Shown: positions 41,938 to 52,130, counted from the first letter of the stretch. The stretch: 64,000 nucleotides of DNA from Sinomonas susongensis (GCF_005877005.1 NZ_SSNH01000001.1:1-64000), one strand, 5' to 3'. Notes: generated by a model not told the origin, from the letters alone. A program made the numbers and translations.

Positions 41938-42747
41938 TCAGAGGACCTTGCTGAGGAAGCTCCTGGTGCGTTCCTGCTGGGGGTTGGCGATGACGTCGCG
42001 GGGGTTGCCCGATTCGACGACGACGCCGCCGTCCATGAAGGTCAGGGTGTCGCCGACCTCGCGGGCGAAGCCGATCTCGTGGGTGACGACGACCATGGTC
42101 ATGCCGGACTTCGCGAGGTCCTTCATGACGTTCAGGACGTCGCCGACGAGTTCGGGGTCCAGGGCCGAGGTGGGCTCGTCGAAGAGCATGAGCTCGGGGT
42201 CCATGGCGAGTGCGCGGGCGATCGCGACGCGCTGCTGCTGTCCGCCGGAGAGCTGGGCCGGGTAGTGCTTGGCCCGGTCGGAGAGGCCGACGCGGTCGAG
42301 GAGCTCGAGGGCGCGCTTCCTGGCCGCGGCCTTGTCCTGGCCCTTGACCTGGACGGGGGCCTCCATGACGTTCTCGAGGGCGGTCTTGTGGCCGAAGAGG
42401 TTGAAGCGCTGGAAGACCATGCCGATGTTGCGGCGCTGGGCGGCGATCTCCTTGAGGTGCAGCTCGTGGAGCTTGCCGGCCTTCTCGCGGTAGCCGATGA
42501 GCTCGTCCTTGACCCAGATGCGCCCGGCGCTGATCGTCTCGAGGTGGTTGACGCAGCGCAGAAGGGTGGACTTGCCGGACCCGGAGGGGCCGATCAGGAC
42601 CGAGACTTCGCCCTGCTTGACGGTCATGTCGATTCCGCGGAGCACGTGGTGCTCGCCGAAGTACTTGTGCACTCCCTCGATCCGGACCAGGTCTGTGGCC
42701 GTCGGGGATGGGGCGGCGTGCCCTGCGTTGGTGGCGGGGGCGCTCAT
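41938..42747 (-). CDS. Polar amino-acid ABC transporter ATP-binding protein
   Basis: A 269-residue ABC ATPase of the GlnQ/HisP type. Walker [11 protein letters not shown]-loop [10 protein letters not shown], signature LSGGQQQRV, Walker [15 protein letters not shown] and H-loop VTHEIGF are all present. It overlaps the permease gene by 4 bases (ATGA). The three-gene set (binding protein, permease, ATPase) imports a polar amino acid; specificity is not clear. Confidence 0.95.
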   Translation of the reverse strand: MSAPATNAGHAAPSPTATDLVRIEGVHKYFGEHHVLRGIDMTVKQGEVSVLIGPSGSGKSTLLRCVNHLETISAGRIWVKDELIGYREKAGKLHELHLKEIAAQRRNIGMVFQRFNLFGHKTALENVMEAPVQVKGQDKAAARKRALELLDRVGLSDRAKHYPAQLSGGQQQRVAIARALAMDPELMLFDEPTSALDPELVGDVLNVMKDLAKSGMTMVVVTHEIGFAREVGDTLTFMDGGVVVESGNPRDVIANPQQERTRSFLSKVL

Positions 42748-43772
42748 CGTCCGCTCTCCTCGATCGTGGGGCCGGCGGCGGTGGGGCCGCCGGGGATGGC
42801 GGTGCCGTTGCCGGTGTCGGACCCTGCGGGGGTTCCCGCGCCGGCTGCCTTGGCGGCGGCCGGGTTCACGGCAGCGGCGGCGACGAGGTTGTCCACGCCC
42901 CGTCCGTAGTACTTCTCGATGTAGTGCTGGCCGACCATGAGGATGCTCGTGACCAGCAGGTACCAGGCGGCCGCGACGATCAGCAGCGGGATGGGCTGGT
43001 AGGTGCGGTTGGCCAGAGCGTTCGTGACGAACGTCAGGTCGAGGGTGAACGGGACGGCCAGGACGAGCGAGGTCGTCTTGAGCATGCCGATGGTCTCGTT
43101 CCCGGTCGGGGGCACGATGACGCGCATGGCTTGGGGGAGCACGATGCGCCACATGATCTTGGTCCCGCGCATGCCGAGGGCTTCGGCGGCCTCGACCTGG
43201 CCCTTGTCCACGGACTTCAGGCCGGCGCGGAAGATCTCGGCCAGGTACGCGGACTCGTTCAGGCCCAGGCCGAGGATGGCGGGGATGAAGCCCTTGGAGG
43301 GGTCGCTGAGGATGTAGGTCGCCAGCTGGGGGCCGAACGGGATGCCCAGGGAGATGCTCGGGTAGAGCACGGTGACCAGGCCCCAGAAGATCAGCTGGGT
43401 GTAGACCGGGGTGCCGCGGAAGAACCAGACCCAGAACCAGGAGGACCAGCGCAGGATCGGGTTGTCCGACTGGCGCATGAACGCGAGGATGATCGCGAGG
43501 ATGATCGCCAGGAGCATCGACAGGACCGTCAGCAGGAGCGTCCAGCCCACGCCGCGGACCACGTTGACGTCCATGATGTACGCGGCGACGGTGCCCCATG
43601 CGAAGCGCGGGTTGGTCGCGAGGCTCTGGATGGCCAGTGCCGCGAGCACGAGGATGATGGCGGCCGCGACCCACCGGCCCGGGTGGCGCACCGGAACTGC
43701 CTTGATCAGTTCCGGCGCGCCGCCCTTCGTGGCTTCGGTGGTCTCCGCCTGAGGTGCAGTCATGACAGTCAC
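42744..43772 (-). CDS. Polar amino-acid ABC transporter permease
   Basis: A 342-residue inner-membrane protein of the HisM/GlnP family. [15 protein letters not shown] opens the transporter core, and the EAA loop [22 protein letters not shown] contacts the ATPase. The last 55 residues are an Ala/Gly/Pro/Thr-rich tail not found in most homologues. GTG 43772 overlaps the binding-protein stop (GTGA); ATG 43763 is the alternative start. Only one permease gene is present, so it must act as a homodimer. Confidence 0.92.
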   Translation of the reverse strand: MTVMTAPQAETTEATKGGAPELIKAVPVRHPGRWVAAAIILVLAALAIQSLATNPRFAWGTVAAYIMDVNVVRGVGWTLLLTVLSMLLAIILAIILAFMRQSDNPILRWSSWFWVWFFRGTPVYTQLIFWGLVTVLYPSISLGIPFGPQLATYILSDPSKGFIPAILGLGLNESAYLAEIFRAGLKSVDKGQVEAAEALGMRGTKIMWRIVLPQAMRVIVPPTGNETIGMLKTTSLVLAVPFTLDLTFVTNALANRTYQPIPLLIVAAAWYLLVTSILMVGQHYIEKYYGRGVDNLVAAAAVNPAAAKAAGAGTPAGSDTGNGTAIPGGPTAAGPTIEESGR

Positions 43773-44710
43773 GAGGAGACGGACGGGTTGACCTCGGACT
43801 TGGTGACGGCGCCGTCGGCGTTGTTCCAGGTGTCGAGGATCTTCTTGTAGGTGCCGTCGGAGATGAGCTTGGTCATGACCTTCTGGACGAGATCGGCCAT
43901 TGCCGTGTCGCTCTTCGCGACTGCGATGCCCTCAGGTGCCATTTCGGTCGTGTCGCCGATCTTCTGCAGGGCGCCGTTGGTCTGCTGGATCGCGTAGCTG
44001 GTGACAGGCGAATCCGCGGACATGGCGTCGAGAGCACCGTTGACGAGGCGCGTGTTGAGGTCCGTCTGAGCCGCGAGGGTGACGATGTTGACCGCGCTCT
44101 TGCCCGACGAGGTGCACTTGTCGCTGAGGGCCTTGACCTCGTCAGCCTCGGTGGTGCCCGTCTGGACGCCGATGGTCTTCCCGCACACGTCGCTCACGGA
44201 GAAGTTCTTCGGGTTGCCCTTCTGGACTGCCCAAGCGACGCCGGCGTTGAAGTAGCTCACGAAGTTGACCGCCTGGAGGCGTTCCTTGGTGATCGTGAAG
44301 GAGCTGATGCCGAGGTCGTACTTCGGGCCGAGCGCGGGCAGGATGCCGGTGAAGTCGGCCGTCTGGACGTCGACCTTGAGGCCGAGCGTCGCCCCGATTG
44401 CCTTGGCGAAGTCGACGTCGTAGCCCATGGGCGTGTGGTTGTCCGAGCCGCCGAGGAACTCCGCAGGCGCGTAGGTCGTGTCGGAGCCGACGACGAGCGT
44501 GCCCTTGGACTTGATCGCGGCGGGCACCTGCGATGCCAGCGAGTCGTCCTTCTGCACCGTGCTGGGATCGAAGCTGGCGGCCGCAGAACCCGAGCTGCTG
44601 GGCTGGGCGCCGCCGCCCGTCTCGGACGCATTGGTGCAAGCGGTCAGTGCGAGTGCGCTGGCTGCAAGGACCACGGCGCCCTTGGCGGCGAGCTTCGTGG
44701 AGAAAGTCAT
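43769..44710 (-). CDS. Amino-acid ABC transporter substrate-binding lipoprotein
   Basis: A 313-residue lipoprotein of solute-binding family 3. Signal peptide with lipobox LTAC (Cys25), then a Ser/Gly linker and the core with [35 protein letters not shown] and [13 protein letters not shown] in pieces. ATG 44710 has AAGGGA upstream. A TAGGAT -10-like element lies about 55 bases upstream, so this operon has an untranslated leader, unlike many neighbours. Confidence 0.93.
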   Translation of the reverse strand: MTFSTKLAAKGAVVLAASALALTACTNASETGGGAQPSSSGSAAASFDPSTVQKDDSLASQVPAAIKSKGTLVVGSDTTYAPAEFLGGSDNHTPMGYDVDFAKAIGATLGLKVDVQTADFTGILPALGPKYDLGISSFTITKERLQAVNFVSYFNAGVAWAVQKGNPKNFSVSDVCGKTIGVQTGTTEADEVKALSDKCTSSGKSAVNIVTLAAQTDLNTRLVNGALDAMSADSPVTSYAIQQTNGALQKIGDTTEMAPEGIAVAKSDTAMADLVQKVMTKLISDGTYKKILDTWNNADGAVTKSEVNPSVSS

Positions 44711-44922
44711 AGGTCGTCCCTTACTTGGAGGTACTGGCAATCAGGTGCTAGAGCGACATCTATCCTACCGGCTCCCGAGAGCGGTGAGATGTTCGTCACA
44801 TGCAACTTTCGTTTCCCAATTGGACAACGAATCGCGCTCTCGCGCAAGCCCGTCGGGAGGCGAAGGTTCTGGAACCCCGGACGTGGCTGTCTGCGATGTC
44901 AGACTCTTTTGCCGCAGCGGCC

Positions 44923-46245
44923 TCAGCGCTCGACGCCGAGGGCCTCCAGCATCGGGCGGAACTTGGCCCACGTCTCGGCGAGCTCCGCCTCCGGCTGCGA
45001 CCCCTCGACGATGCCGCAGCCCGCGTAGAGGCGCGCCGCCGTCGTGCCCTCGAGGACGCCTCCGCGCAGCGCGATGCCGAATTCGCCGTTGCCCGCGCCG
45101 TCGAGCCACCCCACCGGCCCCGCATAGGGTCCCCGATCGAGCTCCTCGAGTTCGAGGATGAGGTCGGCCGCAACCTTGGTCGGCGTCCCGCAGACCGCGG
45201 CGGTCGGGTGCAGGGCGTTCACGAGCGCGAGCGGCGTCGGGACGTGCCCCTCGATCTCGGCGAGCTCGGCCTTGACGTCCGAGGCCAGGTGGAACACGTT
45301 GGGCAGCTCGAGGATGAACGGCTCGTCGTGGGCGTTGAGCGCCTCCGAGAACGGTTCGAGGGCGGTCGTGAGCGACTCGATGGCGATCTGGTGCTCGTGG
45401 CGCTGCTTGGGCGAGCCCGCGAGGACCCGCTCCGCGTAGCCCGGGCCCGCGCCGTCGGCGTCCCGGCGGTCGAGCGTTCCCGCGAGCACGCGCGCCTGCG
45501 CCGTGCGGCCCTCGACTTGGATCAGCATCTCGGGAGTCGCCCCGACAAGCCCGTCGACCCCGTAGACCCAGCAGTCTCGGTAGGCCGACGCGAGCCGCCG
45601 CAGGACCCGTTCGCGACGGATCCCGGCGTCGTCCTCCACGACCACGTCCCGGGCGAGCACGAGCTTTTCGAGCTCCCCAGCGCGGATGTGCCGTACCCCG
45701 GACGCGACCGCGCTCATCCAGCGCTGCTCGCCGAGCCTCCCGGGCCGCACCCGGAGGTGCGCTCCGTTCGACGCCGCGGGCGCGGCCGCCGTGATCCAGC
45801 GTTCGACGCCGGCCCGCAGCTCCCGCTCGGACGGGCGCCGTCCGTCTGCGGTGAGCTGGGTGGCCCACGCGCGGCCCTCCCGGATTCCGACGACGATCTC
45901 AGGCACGACGAGCCGGGATTCGTACTCGGACGTCCTCGAGAAGGCGAACGAGCCGAAGGCGAGCGGGCCCGTGCCGGGGTGCTGGAGCGCGTCCTCGACC
46001 TCGGCCTCGAGGGTCTGCTGCTTCCACCACGCTTCGGCTTCGATGAAGCGGTCCGGGCCGGTCGTGGTGAAGCGCATGGCTTCGCCGAACCCGAGATGGC
46101 CCTCTCCGCGTCGTACCCAGCACAGGACCTCAGGCCGGTTGACCGCGCTCGCGAGGTCGTCGAGGGGGAAGCTGCCGCGTGCGTCGACAGCACACGGGTC
46201 TACAGCGCCCAGATCGACGGTGAGGGCGCGCAAAGGGGAGCTCAT
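44923..46245 (-). CDS. menF: Isochorismate synthase
   Basis: A 440-residue chorismate-binding enzyme that makes isochorismate for menaquinone. The C-terminal catalytic domain has KLVLARDVVVE, GATPEMLIQVEG, LHPTAAVCGTPT, GPYAGPVGWLDG and YAGCGIVEGS. The start overlaps the upstream GntR gene by 4 bases (ATGA). An alternative siderophore role (EntC type) is less likely as other men genes flank it. Confidence 0.92.
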   Translation of the reverse strand: MSSPLRALTVDLGAVDPCAVDARGSFPLDDLASAVNRPEVLCWVRRGEGHLGFGEAMRFTTTGPDRFIEAEAWWKQQTLEAEVEDALQHPGTGPLAFGSFAFSRTSEYESRLVVPEIVVGIREGRAWATQLTADGRRPSERELRAGVERWITAAAPAASNGAHLRVRPGRLGEQRWMSAVASGVRHIRAGELEKLVLARDVVVEDDAGIRRERVLRRLASAYRDCWVYGVDGLVGATPEMLIQVEGRTAQARVLAGTLDRRDADGAGPGYAERVLAGSPKQRHEHQIAIESLTTALEPFSEALNAHDEPFILELPNVFHLASDVKAELAEIEGHVPTPLALVNALHPTAAVCGTPTKVAADLILELEELDRGPYAGPVGWLDGAGNGEFGIALRGGVLEGTTAARLYAGCGIVEGSQPEAELAETWAKFRPMLEALGVER

Positions 46246-47000
46246 GATGGGTCAAGAGTACGCGCTGGCCTCCGGGCGGGCCGCGCCGGGCGCCGCTCGG
46301 GCCCCGCGGCGGGCCGGAAGAGCTCGGGCCGTGCCGCCTGGATGCGCTCGAGGTCCTCGAGGACGAAGCGAAGGTGGGCGCGGAGCTCGTCCCGTGCTGC
46401 CTCGAGGCGGCCCTCCGCGACGGACTCGACCACGCGACGGTGGTCGGCGACGTACTCGGCGATGGGCCGGTAGCCGCTGAGGCCGAGGTAGCGCGCACGG
46501 TCGAGGTGGCCCTTCGCGCTCTGCACGGCCGTCCACGCGGTCTCGTGGCCGGCGATGGCGAGGAGTGCCCGGTGGAACTTCTCGTCGAGCGGGTAGAAGT
46601 CCTCCCTGTCCGTGCACTCCTCCTGGGCCGCGAGGATCTCCTCGACTGCGGCGCCCTGTTCCGCCGTCCAGTTCTCGACGCACGCCTCGAGCGAGGCGAC
46701 CTCGATCGCCTCCCGGACGAACTGTGCCTGCCGGACCATGTCGGGGTCGATGAACGAGACGTAGCTCCCGCGCTGGGGGCGGATGTCGACGAGTCCAGCC
46801 TGGGCGAGCAGGAGGAGCGCCTCGCGCACGGGGGTGCGGCTGAGGTCGAGCCGGAGGGCGAGGTCGTTCTCGCTGAGCAGGGCGCCGGGGGCTTCGTCGC
46901 CCCGCACGATGAGCTCGCGGATGTGCTCGTACGCGAGGTCGCGGTTCGACGGCGGTCGGGCGGCCGACGGCGGCGGCGTGCCCGGGAGGGACGGGACCAT
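46242..47000 (-). CDS. GntR-family regulator (FadR/FCD subfamily)
   Basis: A 252-residue regulator with a winged helix-turn-helix (about 20-85, LSENDLALRLDLSRTPVREALLLL in pieces) and an all-helical FCD domain with the metal-binding residues D, H and H (LDEKFHRALLAIAGH...DHRRVVE). The C-terminal 25 residues are Arg/Pro-rich. ATG 47000 was chosen because TAAGGT lies 7 bases upstream (leaderless type). Divergent from the idonate-type dehydrogenase, with an inverted repeat between them. Unusually, it overlaps menF by 4 bases, tying a sugar-acid regulator to isochorismate synthase. Confidence 0.87.
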   Translation of the reverse strand: MVPSLPGTPPPSAARPPSNRDLAYEHIRELIVRGDEAPGALLSENDLALRLDLSRTPVREALLLLAQAGLVDIRPQRGSYVSFIDPDMVRQAQFVREAIEVASLEACVENWTAEQGAAVEEILAAQEECTDREDFYPLDEKFHRALLAIAGHETAWTAVQSAKGHLDRARYLGLSGYRPIAEYVADHRRVVESVAEGRLEAARDELRAHLRFVLEDLERIQAARPELFRPAAGPERRPARPARRPARTLDPS

Positions 47001-47045
47001 GCGTCCAACCTTAGGCGGGCCGCACGTGCGGGGGCAGGAATCGAC

Positions 47046-47065
47046 AGCACTGGTATGGCAGTGCT
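47046..47065. promoter_or_regulatory. Operator between the GntR gene and the dehydrogenase gene
   Basis: AGCACTG (47046-47052) and CAGTGCT (47059-47065) form a perfect 7-bp inverted repeat around GTATGG. It includes TGGTATGGCA, similar to FadR-type operators. Likely bound by the divergent GntR protein. Confidence 0.65.
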
Positions 47066-47103
47066 TGAATAGGGGGAGCCGTGAACCCCTCAGGAGGAAC
47101 CCC

Positions 47104-48120
47104 ATGAGCCTGGCCGTCGTCGTCCACGCAGCCGGTGATCTGCGCCTCGACCCCGTCGAACCCCGCGAGCCCGGCCCCCGGGAGGCCCTCGTCTCGATCG
47201 AGTACGGGGGGATCTGCGGGAGTGACCTGCACTACGTCAAGCACGGCGCCGCGGGGCTCAGCATCCTCAAGGACCCCATGGTCCTGGGGCACGAGGTGGC
47301 GGGACGAATCGCTGCCCTCGGCTCCGAGGTGTCCGGTTTCGAGGTGGGCCAGGCCGTCGCCATCCACCCCGCCATCGTGTGCGGCGAGTGCGAGTTCTGC
47401 ACGTCGGGCCGGCCGAATCTTTGCGTCAACGTGCACCACCTCGGATCGGCCGCCTACCACCCCCACACGGAAGGCGCCTTCTCCGCCCGCACGGTGGTTC
47501 CGGCGAGCCAGCTCCGTGCCGTGCCCGACGGCGTGAGCACCCGTCTGGCCGCGGTCGCCGAACCGCTCGGCGTCGCCATCCATGCCGTGCGCCGCGCGGG
47601 CTCGGTCGAAGGCCGGACCGTCCTGGTGAACGGGGCCGGTCCCATCGGGGCCCTCGTCGTCGCCGCCGCCCGGAAGGCCGGGGCCGCACGCGTCGTCGCC
47701 AGTGATCTGGCCGTCGGCTCCCTTGAGATCGCGCGCCGCATGGGAGCGGACGACGTCGTCAACCTCGCCGAGGGCGGCACCCTCCCGGACGCCGACGTCG
47801 TCTTCGAGGCATCCGGTGCCCCCGTCGCCGTCACGAGCGTCCTGCGTGCCGTGAAGCGCGGCGGGATCGTCGTCCAGGTGGGCAACCTCCCCGCAGGCCT
47901 CCTCGAGGTCTCCCTCGCCGAGATCGTGTTCCGCGAGATCGACTACCGCGGGTCGTTCCGCTTCATCGACGAGATCTCGACCGCACTCGAGTACCTCGCC
48001 GGCGGCCTCGACGTCGAACCGATGCTGACGCACGAATACCCGGTCGAGGAGGCAGTCGAGGCGTTCCGGGTGGCCGGGGACCGCAGCACGGGGTCCTCGA
48101 AGGTCCTCCTGCGGTTCTGA
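47104..48120 (+). CDS. idnD: Zinc-dependent alcohol dehydrogenase, L-idonate 5-dehydrogenase type
   Basis: A 338-residue medium-chain dehydrogenase. Catalytic zinc ligands in [10 protein letters not shown] and VLGHEVAG; structural zinc in [18 protein letters not shown](P) fold in [31 protein letters not shown] is typical of IdnD, which interconverts L-idonate and 5-ketogluconate. Strong AGGAGGA before ATG 47104. The symbol rests on sequence resemblance and GntR context; other polyol substrates are possible. Confidence 0.78.
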   Translation: MSLAVVVHAAGDLRLDPVEPREPGPREALVSIEYGGICGSDLHYVKHGAAGLSILKDPMVLGHEVAGRIAALGSEVSGFEVGQAVAIHPAIVCGECEFCTSGRPNLCVNVHHLGSAAYHPHTEGAFSARTVVPASQLRAVPDGVSTRLAAVAEPLGVAIHAVRRAGSVEGRTVLVNGAGPIGALVVAAARKAGAARVVASDLAVGSLEIARRMGADDVVNLAEGGTLPDADVVFEASGAPVAVTSVLRAVKRGGIVVQVGNLPAGLLEVSLAEIVFREIDYRGSFRFIDEISTALEYLAGGLDVEPMLTHEYPVEEAVEAFRVAGDRSTGSSKVLLRF

Positions 48121-48166
48121 GCGGGTGCGTCCCGAGGCCCGGCGGAAGTTTGGCAGAATGGGCCGG

Positions 48167-48931
48167 GTGAGCACAGGCAAGAGGGCATCTCTCCAGAAGG
48201 TTCCCGGCGACGTGGCGAGCATGTTCGACGACGTGGCTCCCCGCTACGACGTCGTCAATGACCTGCTCTCGCTGGGCCAGACGCGCAGGTGGCGCAAGGT
48301 CGTCTTCGACGCGGTCGGCGCGAAGCCCGGCCAGCGCGTCCTCGACCTCGCGGCCGGCACGGGCACGTCCGCCGAGCCCTACGCCGACGCTGGCATCGAG
48401 GTCGTCGCGTGTGACTTCTCGCTCGGCATGCTGCGCGTCGGCAAGCGCCGCCGCCCCGACATCGACTTCATCGCCGGCGACGCGACCCGCCTTCCCTTCG
48501 CGGACAACTCGTTCGACGCCGTCACCATCTCCTTCGGCCTCCGCAACGTGAGCGAGCCGCACCGAGCGCTGCAGGAGATGCTGCGCGTCACGAAGCCGGG
48601 CGGCAGGCTTGTCGTTGCCGAGTTTTCCTCGCCCGTGAACCCGCTGTGGCGCACCATGTACCTCGAATACCTCATGCGCGCTCTTCCGCCCATCGCGCGG
48701 AAGGCCTCTTCGAACCCCGACGCCTACGTGTACCTCGCAGAGTCGATCCGCGCATGGCCGGACCAGGACCACCTCGCGGACTGGCTCACCCGGGACGGCT
48801 GGGAGGACGTCGAGTACCGCAACCTCTCCGGCGGCATCGTCGCCGTCCACCGCGCCACGAAGCCTGTGCCGGCGGCCGCGCAGTCCGGGCCGGTGGAGAA
48901 GATCCGGCGCGCGCGGCGCGCGGCGGGCTGA
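48167..48931 (+). CDS. menG: Demethylmenaquinone methyltransferase
   Basis: A 254-residue SAM-dependent methyltransferase (UbiE/MenG) for the last ring methylation of menaquinone. Family marks are [17 protein letters not shown] and SAM motif [40 protein letters not shown] follows. GTG 48167 was chosen with CAGAAT 7 bases upstream; ATG 48158 in the same frame is possible. Followed 7 bases later by the MenJ-like reductase. Confidence 0.92.
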   Translation: MSTGKRASLQKVPGDVASMFDDVAPRYDVVNDLLSLGQTRRWRKVVFDAVGAKPGQRVLDLAAGTGTSAEPYADAGIEVVACDFSLGMLRVGKRRRPDIDFIAGDATRLPFADNSFDAVTISFGLRNVSEPHRALQEMLRVTKPGGRLVVAEFSSPVNPLWRTMYLEYLMRALPPIARKASSNPDAYVYLAESIRAWPDQDHLADWLTRDGWEDVEYRNLSGGIVAVHRATKPVPAAAQSGPVEKIRRARRAAG

Positions 48932-48938
48932 GGGGCTC

Positions 48939-50285
48939 ATGGAGGTCCTGATCGTCGGGGCCGGGCCCGCCGGCTCGACCGCAGCGCACTACCTCGCGCG
49001 TTCCGGCGTCGAGGTGACGGTGCTCGAGAAGACCCGTTTCCCCCGTGAGAAGGTCTGCGGCGACGGGCTCACGCCGCGGGCAGTCCGCGAAATCCAGCTG
49101 CTCGGCCTGCCCCATGCGGCCGAGGACGGGTGGCGGCGCAACCGCGGCCTGCGTCTCATCGCCGGCGGCCGCACCGTCGAACTGCCTTGGCCCGAAGGCG
49201 GCGGCTTCCCCGACTACGGCCTCATCCGGACCCGGCTCGGGTTCGATGAGGCGCTCGCACGCCACGCCGAAACGGCCGGCGCGAGGATCCTCGAGGGGCA
49301 CAACGTCGCGGAAGTCCTGACGGACGACGGCGGTCGGGTCGTGGGCGCGCGTGTGCAGCTCCTCGACGAGGACGGCCGCAGGACGGGGGAGACCCGCGAC
49401 TTCCGCGCCGACGTCGTGCTTGCCGCCGACGGCAATTCCACGCGGGCCGCCGTCTCGCGCGGACTCGCCAAGCGCGACGACCGGCCCCTCGGCGTCGCCT
49501 ACCGCACGTACTTCCGCAGTCCCCGGCACGAGGACGACTGGATGGAGGGCTGGCTCGAGCTCCCCGGCCGCGACGGCAAGCCGCTCCCGGGCTACGGATG
49601 GGTCTTCGGGGTCGGCGACGGCACGTCGAACGTGGGGCTCGGGATCCTCAACTCGTCGAAGGAGTTCGGGAAGCTCGACTACCGGCAGGTGCTCCGCGAC
49701 TGGACTGCCTCGATGCCGGAGGAATGGGGCTTCACCGAGTCGAACCAGGCCGGGCCCGTGCGGGGGGCGGCCCTCCCGATGGGGTTCAACCGGACTCCCC
49801 ACGTGGTTCCCGGCATGGCCCTCCTCGGCGACGCGGGAGGCATGGTGAGCCCCTTCAACGGCGAGGGCATCAGCTACGCGATGGAGTCGGGCCGCTACGC
49901 GGCGCAGTTCCTCGTGGATGCCGCAGCAGCCCAGCGCTCGGCGGGTCGCGTGCGGCCGGCCGCGGACGACGTCGACCGCCGCCTCCGTGCCTACGCGGAC
50001 CATGTGCGGGAGCAGTGGGGGAGCCACTTCACGCTCGGCCGCGCATTCGCGGCGCTCATCGGCCAGCCTGCGGTCATGCGCCTCGCACTCCGCACGGGGA
50101 TGCCGGTCCCGGCGCTCATGCGCGTCGTCGTCCGCCTCCTCGCCAACCTCACCGAAAAACGGGGAGGAGGGCTCGAGGACCGAGCCATCCGGCTCCTCGA
50201 GGCGCTCACGCCGGAGACGTCGAACCTTCGGCCCATGACTCCGCCCGCAGTCCGTTTGAACTCGCCCACCCCGGCCGAAAGCTAG
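48939..50285 (+). CDS. menJ: FAD-dependent geranylgeranyl/menaquinone reductase (MenJ-like)
   Basis: A 448-residue flavoprotein. N-terminal FAD motif VLIVGAGPAGSTAAHYLA, the PREKVCGDGLTPRAV stretch typical of geranylgeranyl reductases, and the second FAD motif GMALLGDAGGMVSPFNGEGI. In mycobacteria the homologue MenJ saturates one isoprene of menaquinone and is encoded near ubiE/menG and a polyprenyl synthase, the same order as here. Function is inferred from family and synteny. Confidence 0.82.
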   Translation: MEVLIVGAGPAGSTAAHYLARSGVEVTVLEKTRFPREKVCGDGLTPRAVREIQLLGLPHAAEDGWRRNRGLRLIAGGRTVELPWPEGGGFPDYGLIRTRLGFDEALARHAETAGARILEGHNVAEVLTDDGGRVVGARVQLLDEDGRRTGETRDFRADVVLAADGNSTRAAVSRGLAKRDDRPLGVAYRTYFRSPRHEDDWMEGWLELPGRDGKPLPGYGWVFGVGDGTSNVGLGILNSSKEFGKLDYRQVLRDWTASMPEEWGFTESNQAGPVRGAALPMGFNRTPHVVPGMALLGDAGGMVSPFNGEGISYAMESGRYAAQFLVDAAAAQRSAGRVRPAADDVDRRLRAYADHVREQWGSHFTLGRAFAALIGQPAVMRLALRTGMPVPALMRVVVRLLANLTEKRGGGLEDRAIRLLEALTPETSNLRPMTPPAVRLNSPTPAES

Positions 50286-50294
50286 GCTTGACCC

Positions 50295-51395
50295 GTGACG
50301 AACACTGAACACAGCTGGACCCACGCGGGGCACGGCGCCGGCGAGAGCGCCGAGCCCGCCCCGACCACGACGGCGATTGCCGCCGGGATCCAGCTGCCTG
50401 CCGGATTCGCCGCGATAGCGGAGGACCCCGACCTCGGCCCCGCCATCACGACGAACATGGCCCGCGTCGAGAAGCGTCTCCGCGAGGCCATCGCGAACTC
50501 CGACCCCCTCGCCGATGCGACGAGCCGCCACCTCGTCGAGGCCGGCGGCAAGCGGATCCGGCCGCTGCTCACTCTCCTCTGCTCGCATCTCGGCGACTGG
50601 ACGCGGCCGGAGGTCCTGCAGGCGGCCGCCGTCGTCGAGCTCACGCATCTCGCGACCCTCTACCACGATGACGTGATGGACTCCGCACCGTACCGTCGTG
50701 GAGCCCCGACCGCGCACGAGGTGTGGGGCAACACTGTTGCGATCCTCACGGGCGACCTCATCTTCGCGCGCGCCTCGATCCTCGTCTCCGAGCTCGGCGG
50801 CCGTGCCCTGTCCATCCAGGCCCGGACGTTCGAACGCCTTTGCCTCGGCCAGCTCCACGAGACCGTGGGGCCGCGTGAGGATCAGGATCCCGTGGAGCAC
50901 TATCTCTCGGTGCTCTCCGACAAGACCGGTTCCCTCATCGCCGCGTCGGGGCAGATGGGCGCGATCTTCGCCAAGGCCCCTGACGAGTATGAGGAAGTGC
51001 TGGTCAAGTACGGGGAGAACGTGGGCGTCGCGTTCCAGCTCGCCGATGACGTGATCGACGTGACCGGAGGGAAGGTGACGTCGGGCAAGTCCGCTGGCAC
51101 GGATCTCAGGGAAGGCGTGCCCACCCTGCCGGTGCTCCTCCTGAGGCGTGCAGCCAACGGCGGGGACGAGTCCGCGCGCGACGTGCTGCGGCTCATCGAC
51201 GGCGACCTGTCGAGCGACGCTGCCCTCGCCGAGGCTGTTGCAGCGATCAGCGAGCATTCCGTGACCGCGGACTCGTGGGCTGCCGCGCGGGAGTGGGCGG
51301 ACGCTGCGAAGGCGGCCCTTTCGCCGCTGCCCGAGGGCGTCGTCAAGCACTCGCTCTCAGCGTTCGCGGACGCGGTGGTGGACCGGCAGGCGTAG
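50295..51395 (+). CDS. Polyprenyl diphosphate synthase (menaquinone side chain)
   Basis: A 366-residue trans-prenyltransferase that builds the menaquinone isoprenoid tail. First Asp-rich motif DDVMD at 125-129, second DDVID at 251-255, GGKRIRP near 80. The first 30 residues are extra and disordered. GTG 50295 has TAGGCT with a 6-base gap and no Shine-Dalgarno (leaderless), so it has its own promoter despite lying 9 bases after menJ. Chain length cannot be read safely. Confidence 0.9.
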   Translation: MTNTEHSWTHAGHGAGESAEPAPTTTAIAAGIQLPAGFAAIAEDPDLGPAITTNMARVEKRLREAIANSDPLADATSRHLVEAGGKRIRPLLTLLCSHLGDWTRPEVLQAAAVVELTHLATLYHDDVMDSAPYRRGAPTAHEVWGNTVAILTGDLIFARASILVSELGGRALSIQARTFERLCLGQLHETVGPREDQDPVEHYLSVLSDKTGSLIAASGQMGAIFAKAPDEYEEVLVKYGENVGVAFQLADDVIDVTGGKVTSGKSAGTDLREGVPTLPVLLLRRAANGGDESARDVLRLIDGDLSSDAALAEAVAAISEHSVTADSWAAAREWADAAKAALSPLPEGVVKHSLSAFADAVVDRQA

Positions 51396-51457
51396 CGCCC
51401 CGGTACTTGTCCCACGCGTAGCGCCGCACGTGCTGTCACATGTGCGCTTAAACGGTT

Positions 51458-51495
51458 GGGCCCTGGGTGGCGGCAATGCCGCTATCCCAGGGCCC
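51458..51495 (+). terminator. Strong terminator after the polyprenyl synthase gene
   Basis: GGGCCCTGGG (51458-51467) pairs with CCCAGGGCCC (51486-51495); an inner stem GCGGCA/TGCCGC extends it. Followed by GTTTCCGTT. Confidence 0.8.
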
Positions 51496-51513
51496 GTTTC
51501 CGTTCGCACCCGA

Positions 51514-51541
51514 ATCCACTGGAGGCTGAAGTGGATCCACT
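51514..51541. repeat. Nested ATCCACT inverted repeats
   Basis: ATCCACT (51514-51520) is inverted at AGTGGAT (51530-51536), which itself overlaps a 12-bp palindrome AGTGGATCCACT (51530-51541). It lies between two converging genes, where operators are not expected. Confidence 0.6.
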
Positions 51542-51550
51542 GACAAGTTT

Positions 51551-51566
51551 ATGACAGATCTGTCAT
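51551..51566. repeat. Perfect 16-bp palindrome ATGACAGATCTGTCAT
   Basis: Fully self-complementary without spacer, in the AT-rich gap between the converging polyprenyl synthase and SUKH-like genes. No gene starts nearby on either strand. Confidence 0.75.
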
Positions 51567-51615
51567 ATGTCCAGTCCCAACCGTCAATTTATTCTTGGGG
51601 GCAGGAAAGGCGCGC

Positions 51616-52056
51616 CTAGACGTGCTGCTCTTCGTCATCCTCGGCCCCCGAGAAGACCCATTCGAACATGTCGAACGTGAACTCGGAGAAGGTGCCGTCC
51701 TCCGACACCCACTCGCCGCGGGCGTTGTTCTTGCGGTAGACGATCGGGTCGGGCACCCGGAGATCCCCGGAGCGCAGGCCCCACGTGAACTGCTCTTCCT
51801 CGTCCTCGAGGAACATGAGGAACCCCTCTTCGTCGATCTCGAGTTCCTCGGGATCCCAGAAGTAGTGGTACGCCTCCATCAGCTCGGAGCCTCCGAGCGC
51901 AAGGTAGAACTCGCGCAGCGCGAGGGGGATCGTGAAGGCGTGCTCCTCGAGGGCCTCGTCGAGCTCGTCCTCGGAGATCCCATCACTCGGCCTCCACGGA
52001 TCGCCGAGGTACTTGGGGACAAGCGCGCGGAACTTCTCCAAGAACATGTCGCTCAT
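51616..52056 (-). CDS. Small acidic SUKH-like (Smi1/Knr4-type) protein
   Basis: A 146-residue very acidic protein. LDEALEEHAFTIPLALREFYLALGG and the later WGLRSGDLRVPDPIVYR (pieces) resemble the SUKH fold found in some toxin-immunity proteins and cell-wall regulators. It stands alone with no toxin gene next to it, so an immunity role is not supported. TAGGAT lies 6 bases before the ATG (leaderless type). Called mainly on these two motifs; function unknown. Confidence 0.55.
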   Translation of the reverse strand: MSDMFLEKFRALVPKYLGDPWRPSDGISEDELDEALEEHAFTIPLALREFYLALGGSELMEAYHYFWDPEELEIDEEGFLMFLEDEEEQFTWGLRSGDLRVPDPIVYRKNNARGEWVSEDGTFSEFTFDMFEWVFSGAEDDEEQHV

Positions 52057-52130
52057 GACTTCATCCTAGCCGGGCCGCTCTCGCCTGCGGAGGCGGTGGC
52101 CGGAGTCGGGCGCGCAGGTAGGCTCCCCCT

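Noticed and set aside
51616-52056. Toxin-immunity locus
   Set aside because: Only one SUKH-like gene; no polymorphic toxin or repeat of immunity genes nearby.
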